A program made the position numbers and the translations under genes. From positions 1 to 18,010 of the forward strand of contig JAPOLP010000017.1 of NCBI GenBank assembly GCA_029977045.1: 18,010 bases of DNA, written 5' to 3'. The first letter of the stretch is position 1; each line of letters starts with the position of its first letter. The notes under the pieces were generated by a model. It had not been told where the DNA came from and ran no database searches. It was given only the letters and a program-made list of their open reading frames with translations. The DNA is from Planctomycetota bacterium (GTDB taxonomy: Bacteria; Planctomycetota; Planctomycetia; Planctomycetales; Planctomycetaceae). Shown here piece by piece: positions 1 through 9,013 of the stretch.

Positions 1-3000
1 AAAGGAGTCGCTGGCTAAGTATGCTTTGTCTCCATTGAGGGACTGGATCTCAGATTCATCGGTCGCCCAGTCGGGAAGTGTGATCTCCCATTTGCCGGCT
101 TCCTGGGCAGATACGGCGATTGCGAATTCGACTGCCAGTTGTCCATCGTCGAGCAGGTCCAGGATGCCGAGCCACCGAAGTGGCGTGCTGTCGCTGACAG
201 TCTGCAGATCAAGCAAAACGTCACTGCCACTGGCCAGCCGATACTGGCCGACGAAACCGGATGGTGACACAGCTGCAGTTCCTGTTTCCGCGGCAGCATT
301 GTCGATTGCTTCGGCACCTTGGACGACTGGCCGAATGCCGGGCTGGCTGTAGGTCTGCAGCGTGTTGGATAGAAGCTGTGAATCAGTCACAGCAATGGCT
401 GGTACGGAGACGGGCTGCTCTTGATGAAATTGCTGGTGTCCTTCGATCGTTGCGGTCTGAATGCCCGTGGAACGGTCTCGAAGAAACAGGACGAGCCGAT
501 CTCCGCGGCGTTCCCAGTGGCTGAGCCGGTCGACTTCGTCCTGTTGCAGTGTGACGGAATCGATGCGGACAGCCTCAGGAATGGTCAGTTCGTGAAGAAA
601 CGCAGGGGCATTGCTGGTCTCGATTTCTGCTGACATGGTCCAGCGAATTCCGGACTGCGCTATGCGTGCCTCAAGATTCTGCCGGACGGTCCGCAGCGTC
701 TGAGTCGGAAGAAGCCGCGCTACGATCGGCTGGCGGTCTCGTTCCGGGAGTTGAACGGCGATCTGCGGAGACCGTGGGCGAGTGTTCTTCGGCCATGGCT
801 CCAGAAACGACTCTGTGCTGACCCGCGATTGTTCAAGAGAAAGCAGCAGGTCCTCAGCCAGCTGGAAACCTGGTGCGGCTTTCAGGCCGGCAAGGTGTCT
901 GCCGATGCGCACACGCTGGGGAGCATCAGTAGTTGATACGGGAACCTCCCACTGAACGCCGGAAGAAGCGCTGGGCTCTGCTGATATCTGCTGCCAGTTC
1001 ATTTGCACGTTGAAGGGCTTGACATGCGGCGGATCGAACTCGAGGACAACGATCGTGTGATCCGCTTGAGCCTGAGTGGCAATGTCGACAAGCCCCGCTG
1101 CACGGACCTGCTGACGATCCAGCCGAACGTGTTTCGGAAGCCGCCACGCAAGCCGATTGACCAGTGAACCTTCTTCCGGAACGCATTCCGCCAGCGTCTG
1201 TCGCAGGATTCTTCCTGGATAAACTTCGGCTGCCGAACGGATCTCGACGGAAAGAGTGGGTGCGTTTGGCTGAGCCGAGGTGGCCGACCAGTCCAATGCG
1301 ATCTCACTATCGAGACCAGGCTGAAACACGACAGTTCCGTCTGCGATGGCGACGGGTGCACCAGTACTGCCGTCATGGATAATTGCCGGTTGGACTTCGA
1401 ACTTCAGTCGGAACTGCGACTGTGCAACGGGAGAGACGGGAAACGCGAATCGTCGCAGCTCGCCGTCGGTTCTCGTCTCGGGACGCAGACGAAGTTCGAG
1501 CGTGTGCAATGTCCAGCCGTTGTTGTTCTGTCGTGTTACCTCGCTCTGAACCGCCGCCGCTTCGGGAAGTGATGGCGCTGCCGCGCGCGGCTTATCGTTT
1601 GGCGGTGTCGGAGATGCATCCGTTTGGCCCGGTACGTCAGATGATGTACCGGCTGGCGAGTTATCTGCGCGCGCACCTTCGTGAACGAGAGTTGTTGCTG
1701 AGCGGTCCGCCGGAATCGGAACGAGCAATGACTTGCCGTTAAGGCCGGGAAGTGTTGAAACAGACTGGCCATCCAGTAGCACTGGCGTGTCAGGGTCGAC
1801 TAGCGATGCGGGCACGGCGACAGGAATCACCTTTGGGGCAGAGTTTGCAATGGCGACGGTCAGTCGGCCCTGTACCGCCGAACGATCATCGCGGTCAACG
1901 ATCGCGACCCACTCTGTCTTTGTGAGTAATACGGCAGGGGCACCGCTCTCGGATTCGTCTGCCTGTTGCAACTGCCGCAACGTTGCCGCGTCGACGTAAA
2001 CAACGTCGGGCAGCCGGGCGGACCGATTTAGACGCTCTCCTGTGTAGGGGACAAGGATGTCGACTGTTGCAGGGATTGCAGATTCATCGTTCTGTGCAAT
2101 CGCCTGAGTTGCGCCGGCCAGCGTTGCCGCCAGTAGAAGAACTTTCAGCAGTTCGGCGACTTTCGCGCGGGGCAACGCGATCGTTGATGACATGGACGGG
2201 TAAGACTCGCCATTCACCTCCGGCTGTCGACGTATCAGAGATCGTGGAAACAGCGTCGCAACGACAGTCCCCAGAATTGCGGCGCCAACCAGTTCGGAAT
2301 AGCTGCTGGGAACGGTCACCGCCGCCACCAGACAGCCACACAGCCAGAACAGGCCAATTCGATTTCTACTCCCGACCTGCAGTGTTCTGAGCGTCACTCC
2401 GACCAGACAGGTTGCAATGAGAACAAACCAGGCCAGAGCGTTAAGGCGGTCGAGACGGCAGACGTGAATCGACAGCGACCGCGGTACGGCTCCTGAAATG
2501 GATCGAACCGTTACCCAGTCGCGACTGAGTGGATTCGACTTGGCAATCTCATTGCCCGGAGTTGCCACGTCTGAGTTGCCTGGTGAAAGGCTGTCTGATT
2601 GCAGTGCATGAATCCAGCTGTCAGTGCTGACTGGGTTGAACCAGTCAGCCGAGCGACTTCGAGCCAGTGGGCCAAAGAACCAGCGCAGCCATCCGGCAGG
2701 GCGACCAGCAGTAATTCGCGTCATTTCTTCGGAGAGGGAAACAACGGAATACCCTTTTCTCAGGTGCAGGTTCCATTCAAACGAAAGGTTAATTGCGTCA
2801 AAGACCGGCAGCGCGACACGTTGCGTATCCCGCAGGTATATGTCTTTTGAACGGAGTGTGTAGCCGACGGTCAACGTGTCCCCGCCGTCTGTCTTTGGAA
2901 TGGGAATTGACCAGTTCTGTCCGTCAGCTGAAGCCGCCAGCGATTGGTTGTTCCAGAGTGTTTCGGTCAGCACGGCATCCTGGGGAAGCCTGAGCGCGAG

Positions 3001-5106
3001 AGTCTGGGCGGGAGCGGAATATGCAAACTTCCAGCTCATACGATGCAGGTCACGTCCGCCGGACCCTGGCGAAATAAACGACTCAAGATTACTGGCCACG
3101 ATCGGGAGGCTGGCGTCACTGTCCGTCGTAACTCCAGATACAGGATCGTGTGATTCAGATTCGCTGTGACCGGCCTTCTGGTCAGTGCTGTTACTGCTCC
3201 AGGTTGCATCAATGGAATCTTGAGTGTCGGAACTGTTTCCTGAAGAAGGTTGCGGTGAAGTTCCGCCTTGACGCCGGACGGTGCGTCTGGCCTGGATCTC
3301 AGCGTCTTCCCAGTAGTCGAGCGTGTGCAGACTTACCGGCTGGCCTGCGAGATCTGAAGCAGTTGGTGACCATCCGAATTGCGAAAGGCCTGTGTTCTGG
3401 TCGACTCGCTCGAAACCTTCGATGTGTGTTTCGCTCGCATCGGTTTGAGAGGCGAACAGCAGTCCGGTTGTCACTGAAGTGAGCGCGTTGACGTCAGGAA
3501 AGACCACCGGCAATGCCAGTGCTGACCCTCGCGTCCAGGTAATGTGTTGGGCCGAGATCTGCAGTAAGACGGGACGTCCGGTCTCCAGACCGTCCGGCAG
3601 GCCGATTTGGATGAGGTCGGGTTCGTCGGGACGCACTTGAATTGCCTGCCACGGCAGTTCGACCTGCAAACCGCCAGGTGCCCGGTGACTGACGCGAGTG
3701 ACCTCCCAGCCTTCCGGGATCCAGGTTCGCAGCGAAAATATTTCCGGCGAGCGAGCTGCGATCTGGACGTCGGCGTGAAACTCTGGCGGATCCAGATCAA
3801 ACCGACCGACGACAAACTCTCGAATACTCAGCAAGCGGTCACGGTTTGACGCATCATCCCGCAGGCTCAGGCTGACATAAGCGTCGGCTGCAAACTGCTG
3901 AAAGCTCAGCAAAGTCCGACCGCCGGAACCTGATTCAGCAGACACGTCAGTCTGGCTCAGTCCGACTGTCTGGTAATCCAGCAGAGTGAACGGCGGATTC
4001 AGGGCAACCTGCAACCGGCCATCGAAGAGGACTGCATCGATAAGCTTTGGTGGAGCAAGTTGCAGTTCTGTCTGCAGACGAATCGGCAGCGAGGTATTGA
4101 TTACGAATCCTCGTTCACTGGCAACGGTTCCGTTGGGGAGTTCAATCCGCAGACGTCGCAGGCCATCCGCTAAACCGAGGTCGTGCCACGCAACTGCCCC
4201 GCCAGATACTCGTTCAACTGATCGAACCTGCCAGGCTTCCGCGAGCTGGATTTCGAGACTGTTGGCAGTCGTCGCGAGAGATTCAAAGCTGACTTCCGTA
4301 GCTGAGTTGACACTCAGTGGCGTTAGCTCGAACCGCGAATTCACGCTGACAGTCGTAAGGCTGACGTCCTGCTTCGCGGTGTTCTGGCCGGGCTCGATCA
4401 GCCGTAACTGCGTCTCTGTTCGTCGTCCAAGATCGAGACGCCAGATGGTTCCTCCATCGGGGTCTCGACCGCTTGTCACACTTCCGGACGATGCGGTTAA
4501 CGTCCAGCCTGGTGGAGCCTTGACGGAGAGAACGGATGCGACCGCCGACGGAACACTGACAGCGAACTCAACTCCGCTAAGGCGACGGGTCCCGGTCAGT
4601 TGCCAGTCAAACTGCAACTGGTTGCTGTCAGGTGGAATGACCAGGTAGTGGTCGCCGTCTGCGTTAGCCCCCAGAACTGCTGGATTGTCGCTGTCCTTCC
4701 AGCGTGGACCGTCAATCGACAGATTCAGTGGCACGCAGCGAATGAGGCTGCCTGGAGTCTGACTGGAAGAGACGACGAGCGTCGCTGACCCCTGACTGAT
4801 CGAGAGTGTCCGTGGATCAAACTCGGCGGAATACGTTGCCGTGTTGAACGGAATCGTCTGACGGTTTTCCGATCGGCTGCGAACTCGCTCAAGAATCGCA
4901 TCGAGTTCGACTCGTCCGACTGGAACCCAGTCATTTCCCTGATTGGCAGGCCACAGATCCGGGCGACTGGCCGGTACAAAGCGTTGTCGTACGACTGGGT
5001 TGCCATCGGCAGTCGCAGCGCGGTCTGGAGTGCTGGTCAGAATCGCGGTCGCGATTCCAATCAGCAGCAGCACTTGCCGCATTGCCTGGCGATGGCGGAT
5101 TCTCAT
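1..5106 (-). CDS. Giant secreted/membrane-anchored protein of unknown function, C-terminus beyond left edge
   Basis: One frame stays open from an ATG at 5106 to position 1 (1702 codons, no stop), so the C-terminus lies outside the window. GGAG lies 5 nt before the ATG. Residues 1-33 form a signal peptide (RIRHRQ n-region, hydrophobic 11-24, possible cleavage near AATA-D). Residues ~34-610 are strand-rich; 613-665 is a Ser/Thr/Asp/Gln linker. Residues ~690-888 resemble the C-terminal module of the upstream 1188-residue protein. Three membrane segments follow (~889-906, 917-935, 938-954), then a basic loop (RSLIRR), then a fourth hydrophobic segment at ~986-1004 ending ATQAIA-Q, which looks like a second signal peptide. 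A second strand-rich region with a Pro/Ala-rich linker (~1143-1185) runs to the edge. The topology is consistent: both large regions outside, the loop at 955-985 inside. It lies 96 bp after its paralogue, probably in one operon. I recognise no family; function unknown. Confidence 0.85.
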   Translation of the reverse strand, partial: MRIRHRQAMRQVLLLIGIATAILTSTPDRAATADGNPVVRQRFVPASRPDLWPANQGNDWVPVGRVELDAILERVRSRSENRQTIPFNTATYSAEFDPRTLSISQGSATLVVSSSQTPGSLIRCVPLNLSIDGPRWKDSDNPAVLGANADGDHYLVIPPDSNQLQFDWQLTGTRRLSGVEFAVSVPSAVASVLSVKAPPGWTLTASSGSVTSGRDPDGGTIWRLDLGRRTETQLRLIEPGQNTAKQDVSLTTVSVNSRFELTPLSVNSATEVSFESLATTANSLEIQLAEAWQVRSVERVSGGAVAWHDLGLADGLRRLRIELPNGTVASERGFVINTSLPIRLQTELQLAPPKLIDAVLFDGRLQVALNPPFTLLDYQTVGLSQTDVSAESGSGGRTLLSFQQFAADAYVSLSLRDDASNRDRLLSIREFVVGRFDLDPPEFHADVQIAARSPEIFSLRTWIPEGWEVTRVSHRAPGGLQVELPWQAIQVRPDEPDLIQIGLPDGLETGRPVLLQISAQHITWTRGSALALPVVFPDVNALTSVTTGLLFASQTDASETHIEGFERVDQNTGLSQFGWSPTASDLAGQPVSLHTLDYWEDAEIQARRTVRRQGGTSPQPSSGNSSDTQDSIDATWSSNSTDQKAGHSESESHDPVSGVTTDSDASLPIVASNLESFISPGSGGRDLHRMSWKFAYSAPAQTLALRLPQDAVLTETLWNNQSLAASADGQNWSIPIPKTDGGDTLTVGYTLRSKDIYLRDTQRVALPVFDAINLSFEWNLHLRKGYSVVSLSEEMTRITAGRPAGWLRWFFGPLARSRSADWFNPVSTDSWIHALQSDSLSPGNSDVATPGNEIAKSNPLSRDWVTVRSISGAVPRSLSIHVCRLDRLNALAWFVLIATCLVGVTLRTLQVGSRNRIGLFWLCGCLVAAVTVPSSYSELVGAAILGTVVATLFPRSLIRRQPEVNGESYPSMSSTIALPRAKVAELLKVLLLAATLAGATQAIAQNDESAIPATVDILVPYTGERLNRSARLPDVVYVDAATLRQLQQADESESGAPAVLLTKTEWVAIVDRDDRSAVQGRLTVAIANSAPKVIPVAVPASLVDPDTPVLLDGQSVSTLPGLNGKSLLVPIPADRSATTLVHEGARADNSPAGTSSDVPGQTDASPTPPNDKPRAAAPSLPEAAAVQSEVTRQNNNGWTLHTLELRLRPETRTDGELRRFAFPVSPVAQSQFRLKFEVQPAIIHDGSTGAPVAIADGTVVFQPGLDSEIALDWSATSAQPNAPTLSVEIRSAAEVYPGRILRQTLAECVPEEGSLVNRLAWRLPKHVRLDRQQVRAAGLVDIATQAQADHTIVVLEFDPPHVKPFNVQMNWQQISAEPSASSGVQWEVPVSTTDAPQRVRIGRHLAGLKAAPGFQLAEDLLLSLEQSRVSTESFLEPWPKNTRPRSPQIAVQLPERDRQPIVARLLPTQTLRTVRQNLEARIAQSGIRWTMSAEIETSNAPAFLHELTIPEAVRIDSVTLQQDEVDRLSHWERRGDRLVLFLRDRSTGIQTATIEGHQQFHQEQPVSVPAIAVTDSQLLSNTLQTYSQPGIRPVVQGAEAIDNAAAETGTAAVSPSGFVGQYRLASGSDVLLDLQTVSDSTPLRWLGILDLLDDGQLAVEFAIAVSAQEAGKWEITLPDWATDESEIQSLNGDKAYLASDSF

Positions 5107-5202
5107 CTCTGCTCCAATACCCAAACCTGCAGATGCTTTCCTGCAACCAGCAGATGGCTTCTTAAACCGATCGAAAAACGTGGTCCGCAGCCAGTGATCC
5201 TG

Positions 5203-8200
5203 TCATGCCCCAGTTGCGTCGGGAGTTCGTCGTGGGCTGGTCTTTGTTTCTTCCTGCATGAGCTCAACGACCGATGAGCCTGGCACCAGGAAATCGCTGG
5301 GTGACGAATAGGCAACGTAGGAAGACTTCATCCGTTGTCTGGCTCGAACGTCGATCAACGTTCCAACGACGGCCAGCAGCAGCCCGAACACAGCGGGCTG
5401 GGCGAGCAACTGCAGTGATTCAAGATGCCAGAGGCCAATCACGGAGATCGCGAACGTTGCTGTGAGCAGCGTCAGTACATGCCGCGTTGCTGGAATACGT
5501 AACAGGATCAGGCCAATAGCAAGCGACAGGCCGGTCCCGGTCATCACGATTGCGGGCCGGCTCATCGATCGAATGACCAGCGACTGATGATGGCCGAATG
5601 CGGAAAAGCGATACGGTGTCGTCAGACTGCCTCCGAACAATGGCACACTCGGACGCGTTCCTGTTGATTCCAGTGTTGGCCAGTCAGCCTGGCGGTCGCG
5701 ATCTGTCGGTTTGCGTCGCCAGACGATGCCATCCCGCTGCCAGCGCATCTGCGGCATCCAGTTTTCGGGATAGACGAGTACGTACTGGTCGTCCGGGAGA
5801 GTGACTTCCCAGACCGCTTCTGACAGTTGAACGCCGCTGGAAAACTCGGGTGCATGCACTGTCAGGGTGCTGAGCGGTCCAAAGTCGTGCCTGTCCCGCG
5901 ACTGGTATTCGATCTCCAGCACGTGCGATGTTGCATTGCCGTCGACATTCAGATCAAAACGCAGTGTGTGAAGTGAATCCGGAACTTCGCGAATCGCGCC
6001 GGGATCCAGTGGTTGGCCATCCCACGTGGCGACTATTGAATTGAGGTTGCAATCCGGCGGAAAAGTCAGCGTCAGCCAGGACGTATCGCCTTCCACCTGG
6101 TATGCGGCTTGAGTGCTGGAACCGGTAGGAAACAATGCAGTCTGCAACCTGGCGTACCGCACGGAAAACCGCTCGGACGCGCGACCGGTCGAAGACTTAC
6201 TGGTGACCTGCAGGCGTCGCTGTGTTCCCTGAGCAAGCCATGCGGGAAAACGGCCAACGGAAACTTCCGGCTGCCACGTTTCAGCAGGAAGCTGCATGTC
6301 GATGTTCGCCGGAGCCTGAATTTCCACACGGGTTGTTTCCGTTGCCGCATCCGCAGACTGAATCAGCGGGATGTTGCTCACGAATGTTTTCGATGTCGTC
6401 AGCAGGTCCTCAATTGGAACCGAGTACTCACAGATGATGGTGAACCGTCCCCACAGTGATTCCGGAAGCTGTAGCGAACGCTGAATTGTCTCTCCGACGG
6501 GAAGCCCCGCCCCGATCGGCATGAGTTTCTTAGGCTCGACGTCACCACGGCGCAGCAATCGAAACTCTGCCCGGGAGATTGCCTCGCCGGCAGATTCTGT
6601 CGGGATCTCGATCCGCACTCGCGACAGAGGTTCGTATGCAACTGAATACTCAAGTCGCTGAGTAATCTCGAAGTGGTCGTCGTCATATCTCAGAGTCGCA
6701 TACGAATCGCACGAAACTTCCTGCTCGTGAGCTGACACGGTTGCATCGAACTGAAGCGACGGTGAGTCGATCTCCCAGGCACGCGTCTGCAGATTGGCTG
6801 GCAGATGGCTCTTAACTGGCTCCGCCGCATCATCAGGGACTTCGTGAGCGACGGTTCCGCGAGCAGCAGTCAGTGTGCTCTCAATGTTCTGTTCGTTAAT
6901 CACTCTAACGATTGGCGAACGCAGTCGCTCGATCGGTACGTCAACCTGCGGCAGAGTCAGCGGGAATGATTTGACACCTTCCGGCACGGGAGCACGACAG
7001 GTCAGTTCGATCGTCCAGTTATCGTGAGTTCGCGATCGAGCTTCTGTCAGCAGCATTGTGATCCGATCCTCAGTTGCCGGCCTTTCGGCTGCAGGCTGTT
7101 CTGAGGAGCCGGCTCCGTTTGAGTTCGGTAGCTGCAACTCCACATCAACAGGAGACCCGGCAACTTCGACTCGCCATTTCTGAGTATCGAAATCCGGCCA
7201 CAGCAGATCGAGCCGCCGCAGCGATCCGCGATAGACACTCACGTCGAATGACGCCGTAAGCTCCACGATCCGATCGTTAAACTGCAGCGTGAATCTCGGA
7301 GTGACGTGATAGCCGGGTTCAATCCGTTCAAGACGGAATCCGGCCCGGAAGCGTGGATCGAGGATTCTCCAGACGAGCTGCTCACCTTCCGTTCCAGGCG
7401 AACGCCGGCTGATCAACTCTGGCTGAAACGCACTCACGCGTGCGTACATCAGCTGTCTTGTCTGGTCCGGTGTCTGGGCCTCTGACTGGCCCAGGTGAAA
7501 TCCTTCTGGAACGCTGACGCGCAGGAAGCCGTCGTGTCGGCCTGCTTCTTCAACGCGAAACCCCTGAATTTCGAATTCGATGGGGGAGTCGTCTTCTGTT
7601 TCAGCGGGATTGCTTTCCCCGGTCCCATCGGCGGGCTTCACGGAGTACAGAGACCACGTCAGCTTGACTGGCCCGGATGTCGGCCCCGGAAACTCCAGCA
7701 CGACGCGGGGAAACTCCGGTTGCTCATATTGAATCTCGGGATGAGTCGGACTGGTCAGTGATCTCAGCGTAAATCCAGCGGGGATCTCAATCTTCAGACG
7801 ATCGAAGTTTCCACGAGTTGCCACGATTGTCTGTTCTGCCTCGATACTGGCGCCATCGGGCTCCAGCGCTGCGGCGACGAGTGTTGTCGTCGAGATCTCT
7901 GGTCGGACTTCGGTGCGGGCTGCGAGTTCCTGCCAGGAAAGATCAAGTGTCGTTCCCAGGCCGAAGGCTCGAATGCGTGTTGTGCCATCCTGCTGAGTCG
8001 AGCCGATCATGCGGTTCCCGGACGTGTCGCCGCGGACGACGATGCGCTCTCGCGGGACGGTCAGAGTGAGCTCGCTTTGAGGACTGGGCGGCAGTGACAG
8101 TTGCAGACGGAAGGTATCCGCTGACTTTCGGACTGTGACCAGCATCTTGAGACGGATCGAGTGTTCGCCCTTTCCGGCCAGTCGGCAGACGACGCCGTTA

Positions 8201-8769
8201 TTCCGATCGGTTGGAATGAAGGCCAGAGTGCCAGAACCCGAATAGCTGTGGTCGCGGAGCGTGGCTTCAGTCAGTCGCAACGGAACGTCAACCGCACGCT
8301 TGTCGGTCAGGACACGCACCAGAATCTCGGCATCAAGACTGGCAACGCTGTCCTCGGCATTGACCTCTCCGGTCAGCTGCAGGCGCGCGATGTAATAATC
8401 CGGCAGGTCGGTCGCCGCAGACTTGCCACGCTCGCGGACAAACTTGAGAAACTCTTCCCAGGTCGGGCCAACCGGGATTTCGACCGGATTGCCATCGTTG
8501 TCCAGGATGATTGCCGTGTCGCCGGTCGGTTTCGATGTCGACTCGTCTCCTCCGGTATTGCCATTTGATGGGCGAGCGGCAGGCTGTGGCTTGGAGTCGG
8601 TCCCGTTCTGCCACGCATACGACGTGCGGGCATCAGTCAGCAGCATCAGCGCAGCAGCGACCGCGAAACACCAGCCGAAGAGACGACCGGCAGCGCGCGG
8701 GCTGACCGGCGAAGACTGGTGCCTGAAGCCAGGAGGGCTGTGGTTCGTCCGGAAATGCGAGACAGACAT
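5203..8769 (-). CDS. Large secreted protein with C-terminal three-helix membrane anchor, unknown function
   Basis: 1188 residues. The N-terminus has a long n-region and a hydrophobic stretch at ~31-44 with a possible signal-peptidase site at TSYA-W (residue 52). Residues 54-98 are a Gly/Ser/Thr-rich linker. A short amphipathic helix (WEEFLKFVRERGK, 104-116) precedes ~780 residues of alternating strand-like sequence. Residues ~888-1072 form a module shared with the downstream giant protein: SWLTLTFPPD, then W-x-G-Q-x-L, a W-E-V-T-L-P strand, then VIRSMSRP just before the membrane. Three membrane segments follow (~1073-1090, 1098-1116, 1122-1141) and a 47-residue tail, likely cytoplasmic. No catalytic motif is visible, so a structural, adhesive or binding role in the envelope is only a guess. 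No clear Shine-Dalgarno precedes the ATG, so the start could differ by some codons. The activator gene upstream ends 244 bp away on the same strand. Confidence 0.88.
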   Translation of the reverse strand: MSVSHFRTNHSPPGFRHQSSPVSPRAAGRLFGWCFAVAAALMLLTDARTSYAWQNGTDSKPQPAARPSNGNTGGDESTSKPTGDTAIILDNDGNPVEIPVGPTWEEFLKFVRERGKSAATDLPDYYIARLQLTGEVNAEDSVASLDAEILVRVLTDKRAVDVPLRLTEATLRDHSYSGSGTLAFIPTDRNNGVVCRLAGKGEHSIRLKMLVTVRKSADTFRLQLSLPPSPQSELTLTVPRERIVVRGDTSGNRMIGSTQQDGTTRIRAFGLGTTLDLSWQELAARTEVRPEISTTTLVAAALEPDGASIEAEQTIVATRGNFDRLKIEIPAGFTLRSLTSPTHPEIQYEQPEFPRVVLEFPGPTSGPVKLTWSLYSVKPADGTGESNPAETEDDSPIEFEIQGFRVEEAGRHDGFLRVSVPEGFHLGQSEAQTPDQTRQLMYARVSAFQPELISRRSPGTEGEQLVWRILDPRFRAGFRLERIEPGYHVTPRFTLQFNDRIVELTASFDVSVYRGSLRRLDLLWPDFDTQKWRVEVAGSPVDVELQLPNSNGAGSSEQPAAERPATEDRITMLLTEARSRTHDNWTIELTCRAPVPEGVKSFPLTLPQVDVPIERLRSPIVRVINEQNIESTLTAARGTVAHEVPDDAAEPVKSHLPANLQTRAWEIDSPSLQFDATVSAHEQEVSCDSYATLRYDDDHFEITQRLEYSVAYEPLSRVRIEIPTESAGEAISRAEFRLLRRGDVEPKKLMPIGAGLPVGETIQRSLQLPESLWGRFTIICEYSVPIEDLLTTSKTFVSNIPLIQSADAATETTRVEIQAPANIDMQLPAETWQPEVSVGRFPAWLAQGTQRRLQVTSKSSTGRASERFSVRYARLQTALFPTGSSTQAAYQVEGDTSWLTLTFPPDCNLNSIVATWDGQPLDPGAIREVPDSLHTLRFDLNVDGNATSHVLEIEYQSRDRHDFGPLSTLTVHAPEFSSGVQLSEAVWEVTLPDDQYVLVYPENWMPQMRWQRDGIVWRRKPTDRDRQADWPTLESTGTRPSVPLFGGSLTTPYRFSAFGHHQSLVIRSMSRPAIVMTGTGLSLAIGLILLRIPATRHVLTLLTATFAISVIGLWHLESLQLLAQPAVFGLLLAVVGTLIDVRARQRMKSSYVAYSSPSDFLVPGSSVVELMQEETKTSPRRTPDATGA

Positions 8770-8952
8770 GGTGAAGCGACGGGCCGCCGGCTGAAAAGGA
8801 ATTCAAGGCCTGATGGGAAAGTGTGGAGCGCCGCGAAGGGTCATGGTACGTCCGCCTGGACGGGATCGAAAGGAGCATTCGGTCGGAGGGCCGGAAGCAG
8901 CAGCTCGTCACGACTGTCACGAAGTTCCGGTAAAACGGCCTTCGATCTTTCT

Positions 8953-8985
8953 CGCGATCACACGGGTCCCGTGAGCCTGATCGCG
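8953..8985. terminator. Strong interrupted hairpin between activator and giant-protein genes
   Basis: CGCGATCA (8953-8960) pairs perfectly with TGATCGCG (8978-8985). Inside, CACGGG (8961-8966) pairs with CCCGTG (8968-8973), with AGCC as a bulge. It lies just after the activator stop (9014, minus strand). Neither side has a T-run, so it may be a factor-dependent terminator, an RNA-stability element, or an operator upstream of the 1188-residue gene. The pairing is seen directly; the role is inferred. Confidence 0.45.
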
Positions 8986-9013
8986 TCAAATCGTCGTGTG
9001 GCGGATCAGCGAT

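Noticed and set aside
15..317. Apparent frameshift or end of the giant gene near the left edge
   Set aside because: A different minus frame is open here, but reading lines in the giant gene's frame shows no stop down to position 1, and the translation keeps the same character.
3986..4648. 220-codon open frame on the plus strand
   Set aside because: It is antisense to the giant protein and has Arg/Ser-rich shadow composition.
8770..9013. Sigma54 (-24/-12) promoter for the 1188-residue gene
   Set aside because: No GG-N10-GC pair in the right context was found by eye on the minus strand.
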